Of a DNA stretch of 64,000 nucleotides, positions 44,525 to 51,501 are shown piece after piece. Position 1 is the stretch's first letter, and every line of letters starts with the position of its first letter. Source of the DNA: Halomicroarcula saliterrae (lineage in GTDB: Archaea > Halobacteriota > Halobacteria > Halobacteriales > Haloarculaceae); assembly GCF_031624395.1 (NCBI RefSeq), contig NZ_JAMQON010000005.1, positions 310,001 through 374,000 of the forward strand. The letters run 5' to 3'. Position numbers and translations under genes: made by a program. The notes under the pieces were generated by a model. That model did not search any database. It saw only the letters and a program-made list of their open reading frames with translations, and was not told where the DNA came from.

Positions 44525-44542
44525 TTTTAGGTAGACCTAAAA
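44525..44542. promoter_or_regulatory. Iron box before the hypothetical/DtxR-like operon
   Basis: TTTTAGGTAGACCTAAAA, seven-base perfect arms around TAGA. It lies 119 bases before ATG 44661 and should control the three-gene operon that ends with a DtxR-like regulator. Confidence 0.75.
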
Positions 44543-44660
44543 GTAGGGGCGCGGACACCGCCCGAGAAACGATAGCACACGATGAACGGTCAGCACAGGA
44601 ACGTAACGACAGCCAGAGCGAGGCGCGGACAGCCGGACGCAGAGCCCGGGAGGGAGCACG

Positions 44661-45581
44661 ATGGTCGGGACGGCGCTTAACGAGCTCAGAACCCGCATCG
44701 AGACACTGGCTAGCGACGGCGGTGAGTACGTCGTTCGCTGTGCCCGAACGGGCGAGCGGCCGGTGCCGGTCGACGGGCTCCACTTCGACGACAGAACGGT
44801 AGCACAAAGAGCCGCCCGCGCGGCCGAGCAGTATCGCGCGGTCCTCCGTCGATACGACCCGCAGGTCCGATACTACGACCCCATCGTCTGTGAAGACACG
44901 GACCCAGTGGGTTCGGCCGCAGAGCCGAACGCGCACTCGGTACCCGATTCGTGGAAACCGACCTCGGAGGGGCTCTCCGAGCCTGTCGTAACAGGAAGCG
45001 AGCCGGAGCGGCGACAGCTCGTCGAGTTCTGTCACAGCGCGGCGACGGCAGTCTTCGAGACGCTGTCGGCAGAAGGATACGGTGATGTCGAGTCCGCAGT
45101 CATGGACGCGTACTTCGAGGTCGCAGAGCGGAGCACCGACCACGACGACCTCTGTCTCTGTCTGCTCGAACGCATGGCTCTCGAACTCGACACCAGGGTA
45201 CAGCCCGAGGACCAGGCGGCGGTGGTCGCGAGGGCGGCGGGCCTGCTCGCACCGGCAGACACGGCCGACCGACCGGTTTCGGCCACGCTGGCGACGCTCG
45301 AAGACCGCGGCCTTCTGGATGGGTACACGCAGTCCCCGTGGTTCGTCGAGCGACGGGACGGGACACGGTCGATCGTCGTCCAGATATCGGAGTACGCGCT
45401 GGCCCCGCGAGACGGGCGCCTCCCCGTGTTACCCATCGCGCTCGAACTGTATCGACACCGACCGGACTGGCTTCCCTCGTCGCTTCGGGTCGGTGACGTC
45501 GACGACGGCTGGCAACTCACGCTCACGGTGGCGGACGAAGCGGCGCCGAGCGGACTCGCCACTGCGGTCATCGAATCCTGA
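44661..45581 (+). CDS. Haloarchaeal conserved hypothetical protein (306 aa)
   Basis: Not assigned a function. The N-terminal 75 residues (LNELRTRIETLASDGGEYVV, RTGERPVPVDGLHFDDR, YRAVLRRYDPQVRYYDPIVC) look like a small haloarchaeal domain found at the start of several uncharacterised proteins. The remaining 200 residues are mixed alpha/beta with no metal or membrane motif: a helical section (EFCHSAATAVFETLSAEGYG) and a C-terminal beta section. Placed behind an iron box and 137 bases ahead of a small gene and a DtxR-like regulator, it is probably part of the iron response. Confidence 0.7.
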   Translation: MVGTALNELRTRIETLASDGGEYVVRCARTGERPVPVDGLHFDDRTVAQRAARAAEQYRAVLRRYDPQVRYYDPIVCEDTDPVGSAAEPNAHSVPDSWKPTSEGLSEPVVTGSEPERRQLVEFCHSAATAVFETLSAEGYGDVESAVMDAYFEVAERSTDHDDLCLCLLERMALELDTRVQPEDQAAVVARAAGLLAPADTADRPVSATLATLEDRGLLDGYTQSPWFVERRDGTRSIVVQISEYALAPRDGRLPVLPIALELYRHRPDWLPSSLRVGDVDDGWQLTLTVADEAAPSGLATAVIES

Positions 45582-45718
45582 CTATGTCCGAACACAGCCG
45601 TATCCACGACGCGACACCGCGTCCAGACCGCACAGGACGCAGTCACGCAAAACTAGACGACACCGGCGGAGCGTGCCAGCGAGTCGCCGGACGACAGCCG
45701 GTGTGGAGGGGCTGAATC

Positions 45719-45886
45719 GTGGTGGACGCCCCCCGACGAACGCGCGCCCGAGTGTGGGTGAGAGTGTACGCAGCCGTCTTCGACGTCGACGAGACGGCCA
45801 TCGAGGAGGCGCTGACCGACCAGTCGGCTGCCGATGAGTCGCTGGAAGAGATGGACGAGACCGACGCTGCTGCAGACTCACGATGA
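45719..45886 (+). CDS. Small protein coupled to the DtxR-like gene (55 aa)
   Basis: GTG 45719 has GGAGGGG seven bases upstream, and its stop overlaps the next start as ATGA, both signs of a translated gene. The product has a basic N-terminus (PRRTRARVWVRVYAAVFDVD) and an acidic C-terminal half (ETAIEEALTDQSAADESLEE). No motif recognised; it may be a small partner of the regulator. Confidence 0.6.
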   Translation: MVDAPRRTRARVWVRVYAAVFDVDETAIEEALTDQSAADESLEEMDETDAAADSR

Positions 45887-46299
45887 ACGGGTCCCCACAG
45901 TATCTCCTGGTGATCTACATCGCACAACACCGCCATGACCCGCCTATCCCGCCGGGTGTCATCGCGGAGATGCTGGACCGGTCTCCGGCGGCGGTGACGG
46001 AGATGTGCCAGCGACTCGCGGAGAACGGGGTCGTGTCCTACGGGCCGTACGAAGGGGCGACGCTGACTGAATCGGGGCGCGAGCGAGCGATGGCGTTGCA
46101 CGAGTCGTACGTGACCGTCTCGTGGTTCTTTCGCCGGGTGCTGGAACTAGACGATTGCGAATCTGAAGCGATGGAACTGGCCGGTCTCGTGAGCCCGACG
46201 GTCACAGAGCGGCTCGCGGCCACGCTCCCGTTCACTGGAGCAGCGCCGACGGTCGAAGTCGACCGAACGGGCCCCACAGCGACCGACAGCGACCCCTGA
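45883..46299 (+). CDS. DtxR-family-like metal-dependent regulator
   Basis: A 138-residue regulator. Residues 1-60 form a DtxR-type winged helix (QYLLVIYIAQHRHDPPIPPG, SPAAVTEMCQRLAENGVVSY), and 60-120 the helical dimerisation domain (TESGRERAMALHESYVTVSW). By eye alignment, most metal ligands of classical DtxR/IdeR (Cys102, Glu105, His106, His98) are not conserved: the region reads DDCESEAMELAGLVS. It may bind another metal or depend on a partner. Encoded at the end of an operon with an iron box, it is a candidate for the protein acting on the TTTAGG boxes. Confidence 0.78.
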   Translation: MNGSPQYLLVIYIAQHRHDPPIPPGVIAEMLDRSPAAVTEMCQRLAENGVVSYGPYEGATLTESGRERAMALHESYVTVSWFFRRVLELDDCESEAMELAGLVSPTVTERLAATLPFTGAAPTVEVDRTGPTATDSDP

Positions 46300-46484
46300 G
46301 AAGACGAGCCATCGATACAGGCCGGCCCGGCCACACAGCACCGTTCTTCGAGAGAGACGCCGACGGGGTGTGGCACTGTCGGTCCGAGAGCCGAGGTTTA
46401 GGCAGTACGAAAAATTGCCAGAATTAGTGTATAAATTCGGAATCTGAGGACAAAACAGGTTTTAGAGCGATTCTGAACCGTAAA

Positions 46485-46500
46485 TTTAGGTCCCCCTAAA
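46485..46500. promoter_or_regulatory. Iron box before the NifU-like gene
   Basis: TTTAGGTCCCCCTAAA, six-base perfect arms. A GTATAAATT box lies at about 46428. A lone half site (GGTTTAGG) is found near 46395. Confidence 0.72.
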
Positions 46501-46541
46501 TGCACAGTTTCATGATACTATGGGGCAAACAGATGGTTGTC

Positions 46542-46868
46542 ATGAGCGCAGAAGGACTCGAACGACAGACGCGTAACTACTTGAGCAACAACGTCCCGCA
46601 GATTCAGCAACACGGCGGGAACTTCGAGGTCCGGGACATCGACGAAGCGAACGGGACCGCCACCGTCGCTATCGGCGGGGCCTGTTCGGGCTGTGGCATC
46701 GCCCCGATGACGATGAAGGCCATCGAACGCCGACTCCCGGAGAGCGTCGACGGGCTCGAAAACGTCGAGGTCGTCCGCTCGGGCGGCCCGCGTGCCGCGG
46801 TGATGCCCTCGAAGACCGACGAGATGGAAGACATGGACGAGTACGAAGACTACAGCCCCTCGTTCTGA
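46542..46868 (+). CDS. NifU-like (Nfu) Fe-S scaffold protein
   Basis: A 108-residue Nfu-type protein that carries or transfers Fe-S clusters. The CxxC is in GGACSGCGIAPMTMKAIERR, and the rest matches the NifU C-terminal domain (LERQTRNYLSNNVPQIQQHGG). The C-terminus is an acidic tail (DEMEDMDEYEDYSPSF). ATG 46542 gives the usual family length; ATG 46500, which overlaps the iron box, is an alternative. Having an iron box of its own, it is likely made when iron is short. Confidence 0.85.
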   Translation: MSAEGLERQTRNYLSNNVPQIQQHGGNFEVRDIDEANGTATVAIGGACSGCGIAPMTMKAIERRLPESVDGLENVEVVRSGGPRAAVMPSKTDEMEDMDEYEDYSPSF

Positions 46869-46969
46869 ACGACCGGTTTTTCCGACAGTCTCGCGTCGAC
46901 TTTGTAGTGTGAGCTCGACTGCAGCCGTCTGGTAGCCGTCCGCGAACCCGGACGAGTCCGTGGTATCGG

Positions 46970-47740
46970 TTACGTCCCGGTCACCGTCCGGGTCGTCAAC
47001 GCGTCGAGCGAATCCTCGACGCGATAGGCGGGTGTCTCCACAGCGATCGTCGAGTCCGGCCCGACGTCGGAGAACCGGAGTTCGAGCGTGTAGCTCCCGC
47101 CCTCGGCGATAGGCGTCGCCTCGCGCTGTCCCGTCGGCTCGTGCCACGCCCACGCCGTCTGTCCGGCGTCGTCGGCCGCCGTCCGTCCGCGAATGCGCTG
47201 TACCGCTGGCCGGGACGTGACAGCGGTCCCGGAGACAGGATACCCCCGCGTCTGCCACTCCCAGAACCCCTCGTCGATGACGAACACCCGCTCGTATCCG
47301 TTCTTGATGAGCGTCGCGGCCCGGAGCGAGGAGAGATGGTGCGGACACCCGCAGTAGCAGACGATACGGTCGTCGTTCGGCCAGTCACTGACCGGGTCGT
47401 CGGCGCCGCCGTCGGGGGCCGGACTCAACACAGCCCCGGTGATATGCGACCGGGCGTACTGAGCCCGACCCCTCGCGTCCGCGAACCGCGCAGTCCCCTC
47501 GCGGTACCAGTACTGGGTCGCGTCTATCGGTGCGAGCGGAACGTCGACCCCCTCGACAGTCGTCGTGGGAAACGACCCCGTATCGATGTCCCGTTCCGTC
47601 GACGGCGTTCCGGACTGCGCGGGATACCCATCGCTGGCGGGAGCGACAGCGCCATCGGGAGTGTCGTTCGAGTCCCCGCTGCAGCCGGCGAGCCCGCCAC
47701 ATACCGTCCCACAGAGGGCGAGGTATCCACGGCGTTGCAT
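46970..47740 (-). CDS. Rhodanese-domain lipoprotein
   Basis: A 256-residue surface lipoprotein: a short signal with lipobox LAGC (Cys20), then a rhodanese fold (about residues 65-170) with the loop CYCGCPHHLSS at the active-site cysteine position, and a C-terminal beta-domain of about 80 residues. Rhodanese domains transfer sulfur or bind substrates; the extra Cys-rich active loop is uncommon. Monocistronic, convergent with nifU-like gene. Confidence 0.8.
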   Translation of the reverse strand: MQRRGYLALCGTVCGGLAGCSGDSNDTPDGAVAPASDGYPAQSGTPSTERDIDTGSFPTTTVEGVDVPLAPIDATQYWYREGTARFADARGRAQYARSHITGAVLSPAPDGGADDPVSDWPNDDRIVCYCGCPHHLSSLRAATLIKNGYERVFVIDEGFWEWQTRGYPVSGTAVTSRPAVQRIRGRTAADDAGQTAWAWHEPTGQREATPIAEGGSYTLELRFSDVGPDSTIAVETPAYRVEDSLDALTTRTVTGT

Positions 47741-47937
47741 GGTATATGTATTCTAGTATAGGTGTCCAAAATGCGTTTGGTTCGCTGCCGGAATCATGAC
47801 TGTCAGCACGGACGAGCTGGGTCACCGGCGTGTCGACGTGAACACAGCGGCGGGTCGCGACTCGCAGTTTCGCGACGCGACCGGGACGACCCCGTCCGCC
47901 GCCCGAAATCTGTCGGCCAGTCGTCACACTGAGGTGA

Positions 47938-47945
47938 TTTTATAA
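47938..47945 (+). promoter_or_regulatory. TATA box of the ribbon-helix-helix gene
   Basis: TTTTATAA centred about 28 bases before GTG 47971, fixing that GTG as the start of a leaderless message. Confidence 0.6.
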
Positions 47946-47970
47946 CCGTTCACTGTCTGCTTTGGACAAC

Positions 47971-48360
47971 GTGGTCAAATCAACAGTCCGATTCCCCGAG
48001 GCGGTGATGGACCGCGTCGAGGAGATGGTCGAGGAGGATATCTTCTCGAGCAAATCGGAATTCCAGCGCTTCGCTGTGGAGTTCGTCCTGTCCGAGCTGG
48101 GCGAGTACGAACCCGAGATGGTCGACTTCGACGAGCTTCGTACCGACCTGTTCGCGTCGCGTCCCTCCACCGCTGGCGACGACGATGCCGAACTCAACGA
48201 GGCGTTCTACGAGAACGCCGCCCGCGTCCGGCAGTACGCTATCCGCGGCGACGTCGAGACGGCCGAGGAGTACATCGACACCGCCTATCCGGTGACGGAC
48301 CCGCGCTGTTTGCTGTTAGACGACCTGCTGCAGGCGTATCGAACGGACGACGAATCCTAG
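47971..48360 (+). CDS. Ribbon-helix-helix (CopG-type) DNA-binding protein
   Basis: A 129-residue protein with an N-terminal ribbon-helix-helix (VKSTVRFPEAVMDRVEEMVE, SKSEFQRFAVEFVLSEL) and an acidic C-terminal part that may be a dimer or effector domain (EAFYENAARVRQYAIRGDVE, CLLLDDLLQAY). Small regulators of this kind occur in haloarchaeal cell-division control and in plasmid partition; it is next to the partition genes but convergent to them. Target unknown. Confidence 0.75.
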   Translation: MVKSTVRFPEAVMDRVEEMVEEDIFSSKSEFQRFAVEFVLSELGEYEPEMVDFDELRTDLFASRPSTAGDDDAELNEAFYENAARVRQYAIRGDVETAEEYIDTAYPVTDPRCLLLDDLLQAYRTDDES

Positions 48361-48382
48361 CGCCTCGGCGTAGACGGCCGTT

Positions 48383-48814
48383 TCAGGACCAGCCGTACCC
48401 CCATTCGTCCAGCTTCTCCCGGACGAGTTCGGGACGCTCCTCCGCGATAGCCATCGCCGCTTCAGTGACGTCCGTTTTGTAGACGTCTTCGCCGAATTCG
48501 GCTTCCATCTGGGTCACGAGGTCGTCGATACCGGCCTCGATGTGGTCGCGGAGGAAGACAGGTCGCTGCGTTCGACCGTCTTTGACGCCGTCCCGCGAGT
48601 GAATGTACGGGAGCGAACGGCTCTGTGACGAGAGAGTGTCCGCTGGTGAAGTCTCGGGCGATGCGAGCCCGGAATCAGTCGCCGGACCGTCGGTCGAGTC
48701 AGATTCGGTCGCCGGACCGTCGGTCAGGCCGGAATCGGCGTCGGTCTCGGCGTCACCGGCCGCCTCGTCCGGGGCCTCGTCAGCGAACGGGTCGTCAGCG
48801 GAGCCTTGCTTCAT
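48383..48814 (-). CDS. ParA partner protein (ParB-like role)
   Basis: A 143-residue protein translated with parA (ATGA overlap at 48811-48814). The first 60 residues are acidic, low-complexity and contain a repeated DGPAT-D/E-S unit. The last 75 are ordered: VFLRDHIEAGIDDLVTQMEA, DVYKTDVTEAAMAIAEERPE, ending DEWGYGWS. Archaeal and plasmid partition loci place such a small centromere-binding protein behind parA. No classical ParB HTH is seen. Probably binds the repeats at 49659-49918. Confidence 0.6.
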   Translation of the reverse strand: MKQGSADDPFADEAPDEAAGDAETDADSGLTDGPATESDSTDGPATDSGLASPETSPADTLSSQSRSLPYIHSRDGVKDGRTQRPVFLRDHIEAGIDDLVTQMEAEFGEDVYKTDVTEAAMAIAEERPELVREKLDEWGYGWS

Positions 48815-49650
48815 GCTTTCACCGCCGTCTCTTCCCGGATTCGGTCGGCAAGCGCGTCGAACTTCTCCAGGGTCTCCAGTTCGTGCTCGCGCTCGCGGTC
48901 GCGATGCGTTTCGATATAGCGGTATGCGGTACACTGTTCCGCCCAGCAGCCTTCGAGCAGTGAGGAGCGCTCCCGGAATCGAACCTGCGTCTCCCAGCCG
49001 TCCGCGGTCAGTTGTTCGAGGAATCTGTCCTGGTCGTTCATCCCCTTGTAACGGTTCGGGACCACGGCGAGCACGCCGACTTCGATACCCAGTGACTCTT
49101 CGAGACCACCGACGAGCTGGTCGAGACCCTGCACCGATTCGTACCCCTTCCCACTGGGCTCGAACGGAATCACGAGATGGCGAGTGGCGTGGATAGCGTT
49201 GTGGAGTTTGATGTCGGCACTCGCTGGCGGGTCGATTATCAGTGTATCGTAGGTCTCGTGAACGCCGGCCTCCCGGAGGACACGGAGCAGTTGTTTGTTC
49301 GGATTCCAGGACTCCCCGAAGTCCGCGGCTTCTTCCTCCCGTCGGCGGAGATGTTTCGACGCGTACTCGAGGATGTTGTGTGCCGGGACGACGTCGATGC
49401 CTTCGCTCGTCTTTATCAGGTCAGCGAACTCGCCCCGCGGCCGGTCTATCATGTGTCGGAGGAGACTGTCCGCCTGGTCGTTGTTGCGGTCCTCGGCGAC
49501 GTCCAGCAGGTGCGACATCGAGGCCTCCTGTGTGTCGAGGTCGATCGCCAGCACCCTTCGTCCGGCGCGAACTTCCGCTTTCGCGAGATTCGTCGCGAGT
49601 GTCGTCTTGCCGACGCCCCCCGCCTCCGAGTACACCGTGTAAGCCAGCAT
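48811..49650 (-). CDS. ParA-family partition ATPase
   Basis: A 279-residue ATPase of the ParA/MinD/Soj superfamily. Walker A reads SEAGGVGKTTLATNLAKA, where the signature lysine of the deviant Walker A (KGGxGK) is replaced by Ala; Walker A' is VLAIDLDTQEASMSHLL, and Walker B TLIIDPPASAD. It should drive segregation of the replicon or chromosome region with the partner protein. ATG 49650 is followed upstream by the 13-bp repeats, which abut its promoter. Such systems are common on haloarchaeal plasmids. Confidence 0.88.
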   Translation of the reverse strand: MLAYTVYSEAGGVGKTTLATNLAKAEVRAGRRVLAIDLDTQEASMSHLLDVAEDRNNDQADSLLRHMIDRPRGEFADLIKTSEGIDVVPAHNILEYASKHLRRREEEAADFGESWNPNKQLLRVLREAGVHETYDTLIIDPPASADIKLHNAIHATRHLVIPFEPSGKGYESVQGLDQLVGGLEESLGIEVGVLAVVPNRYKGMNDQDRFLEQLTADGWETQVRFRERSSLLEGCWAEQCTAYRYIETHRDREREHELETLEKFDALADRIREETAVKA

Positions 49651-49658
49651 AGTCAGTT

Positions 49659-49918
49659 AGTCAGGCTCATTAGCTATAAAGCTCAGTCAGACGGTATAGC
49701 TAATCAGTATAGCTATTTAGCTCAGCTATACAGCTTAGCTGAACGAGTTAGCTGGAAGAGTTAGCTCATAGATATAGCCGAGAAGGTTAGCTATACAATG
49801 TGGCTGAGTAGCGCAACTGAGTGGATTAGCTGCAAGACGTAGCTGAGAGAATCAGCCACAGCGAGTAGCGGGAACGTATAGCCAAGGAAGTGAGCTGAAA
49901 GGGACAACTGAGACTAGA
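49659..49918. repeat. Twenty degenerate 13-bp tandem repeats (putative centromere)
   Basis: Counting from the A of each AGCT, units start every 13 bases: 49659, 49672, 49685, 49698 and so on to 49906. Rough consensus AGCTGANANRNTT. AGC is present at 15 of the 20 phased positions, with AGT, GGC or AAC at the rest. It fills the space between parA (minus) and the next plus gene, in AT-richer DNA. It is not a CRISPR (no fixed repeat plus unique spacers). Iterated partner-binding sites for the ParA system are the likely role; origin iterons are an alternative. Confidence 0.75.
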
Positions 49919-50009
49919 GAAGCTATGAAGAGTCGCTCCAATCGTCACAACCGTACGTGGATGGGTTAACCAACAAACAGAAGTCGTCGCGGATCTTGTT
50001 GGTTAGCAC

Positions 50010-50378
50010 ATGAGCGACCGGGACCGCGCGGTCGAAGCCCTCGAACGTCTCCGTGCGATGGAGCCGTTCGATGGCGGTGAGTCCACGATAGAGCGACATC
50101 GGCAGGAAGCCATCCGCCACGTGACGACACTGGTCGCGGAGCTGGAACAGTCGGACCAATCGGGAACAGCGGATGACTCGGTCGAGACGCCGGACGGCTG
50201 GGAGGACGGCGACGCGTGGGAAGACAAAGTCGAAACAGCGCGTGAGAAAGCTGCGATACCCCCATCGAAGGGGACGCTGACGACGAAGACCATCAAAGGA
50301 CGGGAGTACTACTACCTGCAGTGGCGAGACGGTGAGAAAGTCAAGAGCCAATACGTGGCCCCAGTCGACCCGGCGTAA
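50010..50378 (+). CDS. Conserved hypothetical protein of the partition module (122 aa)
   Basis: Helical N-terminus (RDRAVEALERLRAMEPFDGG, TTLVAELEQSDQ), acidic middle, and a C-terminal block TLTTKTIKGREYYYLQWRDG-EKVKSQYV rich in Tyr and Lys, a motif found in small proteins of haloarchaeal plasmids and integrated elements. Divergent from parA across the repeat array, so it may share control with it. Function unknown. Confidence 0.65.
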   Translation: MSDRDRAVEALERLRAMEPFDGGESTIERHRQEAIRHVTTLVAELEQSDQSGTADDSVETPDGWEDGDAWEDKVETAREKAAIPPSKGTLTTKTIKGREYYYLQWRDGEKVKSQYVAPVDPA

Positions 50379-50432
50379 ACGGGAATCGGCTGTTCTCACC
50401 GACGGTGTACGGAGATTCTCGCCACGGAGTAG

Positions 50433-50690
50433 GACGCGGCCCTGATCGCGCTGGACGAGGTCGACCGACTCGGCGACGACGTGAAGAACAACGACGTCGG
50501 CGAAGTGACCGAGGAGCATCTCGAACTCGCCTCTCTCGAACTGACCGAGGAACACGGCGGGACGGGGAAGCGGAGGTGCAAGGAACACTGCCCGCTCTGG
50601 GAACCCAGCGTCGCGGTCAAGATGGCCCCCGGTCCGGCCCACGTCCATAGCGACCGGCGATGGGCTCCCGTGTCAGTGCCGATTGGGTGA
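50433..50690 (+). pseudogene. Possible Orc1/Cdc6-like remnant
   Basis: After an in-frame TAG (50430-50432 region), the frame reads ALIALDEVDRLGDDV, like the Walker B segment of a haloarchaeal Orc1/Cdc6, then after an apparent deletion VTEEHLELASLELTEEHGG, like the later DEHV..A helix, and then unrelated sequence. The likeness is short and by eye only. If true it would connect the partition module with a lost replication origin. The remaining bases of 50379-50760 show nothing else. Confidence 0.25.
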
Positions 50691-50760
50691 CCCGCTGGAC
50701 ATCCACGACAGACACCGGACAGCCAAACCCTTAACGCCGCCAGACTCCGACGGCGAACAG

Positions 50761-51489
50761 ATGGACGTGGCACTGGTCACCGTCGGAGACGAACTGCTGG
50801 CCGGAGATACGGAGAACACGAACGCGTCGTGGCTGGGTCGACAGCTCACCGCGGCGGGCGTGACCGTCACTCGCGTGCTGACTGTGCCCGACAGCGAGTC
50901 GGTCATCGCCGACGCCGTCTCCAGGTACCGCGACGCGTTCGACGCGGTCATCGTCACCGGTGGTATCGGTGGCACACCGGACGACGTGACGAAGGCCGGG
51001 GTCGCACGGGCGTTCGGTCGCGACCTCGTCGTCCCCGACGACGTGCGGGCGCATCTCGAAGCGAAGGCCGAACAGTTCGCCGCGGACAACCCGGAGCTGG
51101 TCGACCGGTACGAGATGGAGCTGGACCTCGACGCGTGGGCGTCGGTCCCCGAGGGCGGACAGGCGCTGCTGACCGACGAGAGCTTCGCCGCGGGCTGTGT
51201 CGTCGACGGCGTCTACGTGCTGCCCGGCATTCCCGAGGAACTCGAAGCGATGTACGAGAGTATCGCCGACGAGTTCGACGGCGACCGGACGGCGGAGACG
51301 ATACACACGCCCGCGCCGGAAGGCGCACTGGTCGGGGCCGTTACGACCGCCCGCGAGAAGTTCGACGTCGCCGTGGGGAGCTATCCCCGGAAAGACGACG
51401 AGCCGGGCCGGGTGAAGATTACCGGCGACGACCCGGCGGCCGTCGCCGACGCGACCGCGTGGCTCCGCGAGCGAATCGAGACCGAGTGA
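50761..51489 (+). CDS. Molybdopterin-binding (MoaB/CinA-like) domain protein
   Basis: A 242-residue protein whose first 170 residues form the MoCF-binding domain: ALVTVGDELLAGDTENTNAS, AVIVTGGIGGTPDDVTK (pterin-binding loop) and VYVLPGIPEELEAMYESIAD. This is the CinA N-terminal type, found in cofactor or nicotinamide-nucleotide enzymes. The last 70 residues form a small alpha/beta end. An earlier in-frame ATG at 50683 adds 26 residues unlike the family. Beside the nar operon, a role in molybdenum cofactor use is possible but unproven. Confidence 0.82.
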   Translation: MDVALVTVGDELLAGDTENTNASWLGRQLTAAGVTVTRVLTVPDSESVIADAVSRYRDAFDAVIVTGGIGGTPDDVTKAGVARAFGRDLVVPDDVRAHLEAKAEQFAADNPELVDRYEMELDLDAWASVPEGGQALLTDESFAAGCVVDGVYVLPGIPEELEAMYESIADEFDGDRTAETIHTPAPEGALVGAVTTAREKFDVAVGSYPRKDDEPGRVKITGDDPAAVADATAWLRERIETE

Positions 51490-51501
51490 GAAGGGTCCGG
51501 C

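Noticed and set aside
49646..49930. CRISPR array
   Set aside because: Units are only 13 bp, degenerate and contiguous without spacers, and no cas genes are nearby; better explained as partition or origin iterons.
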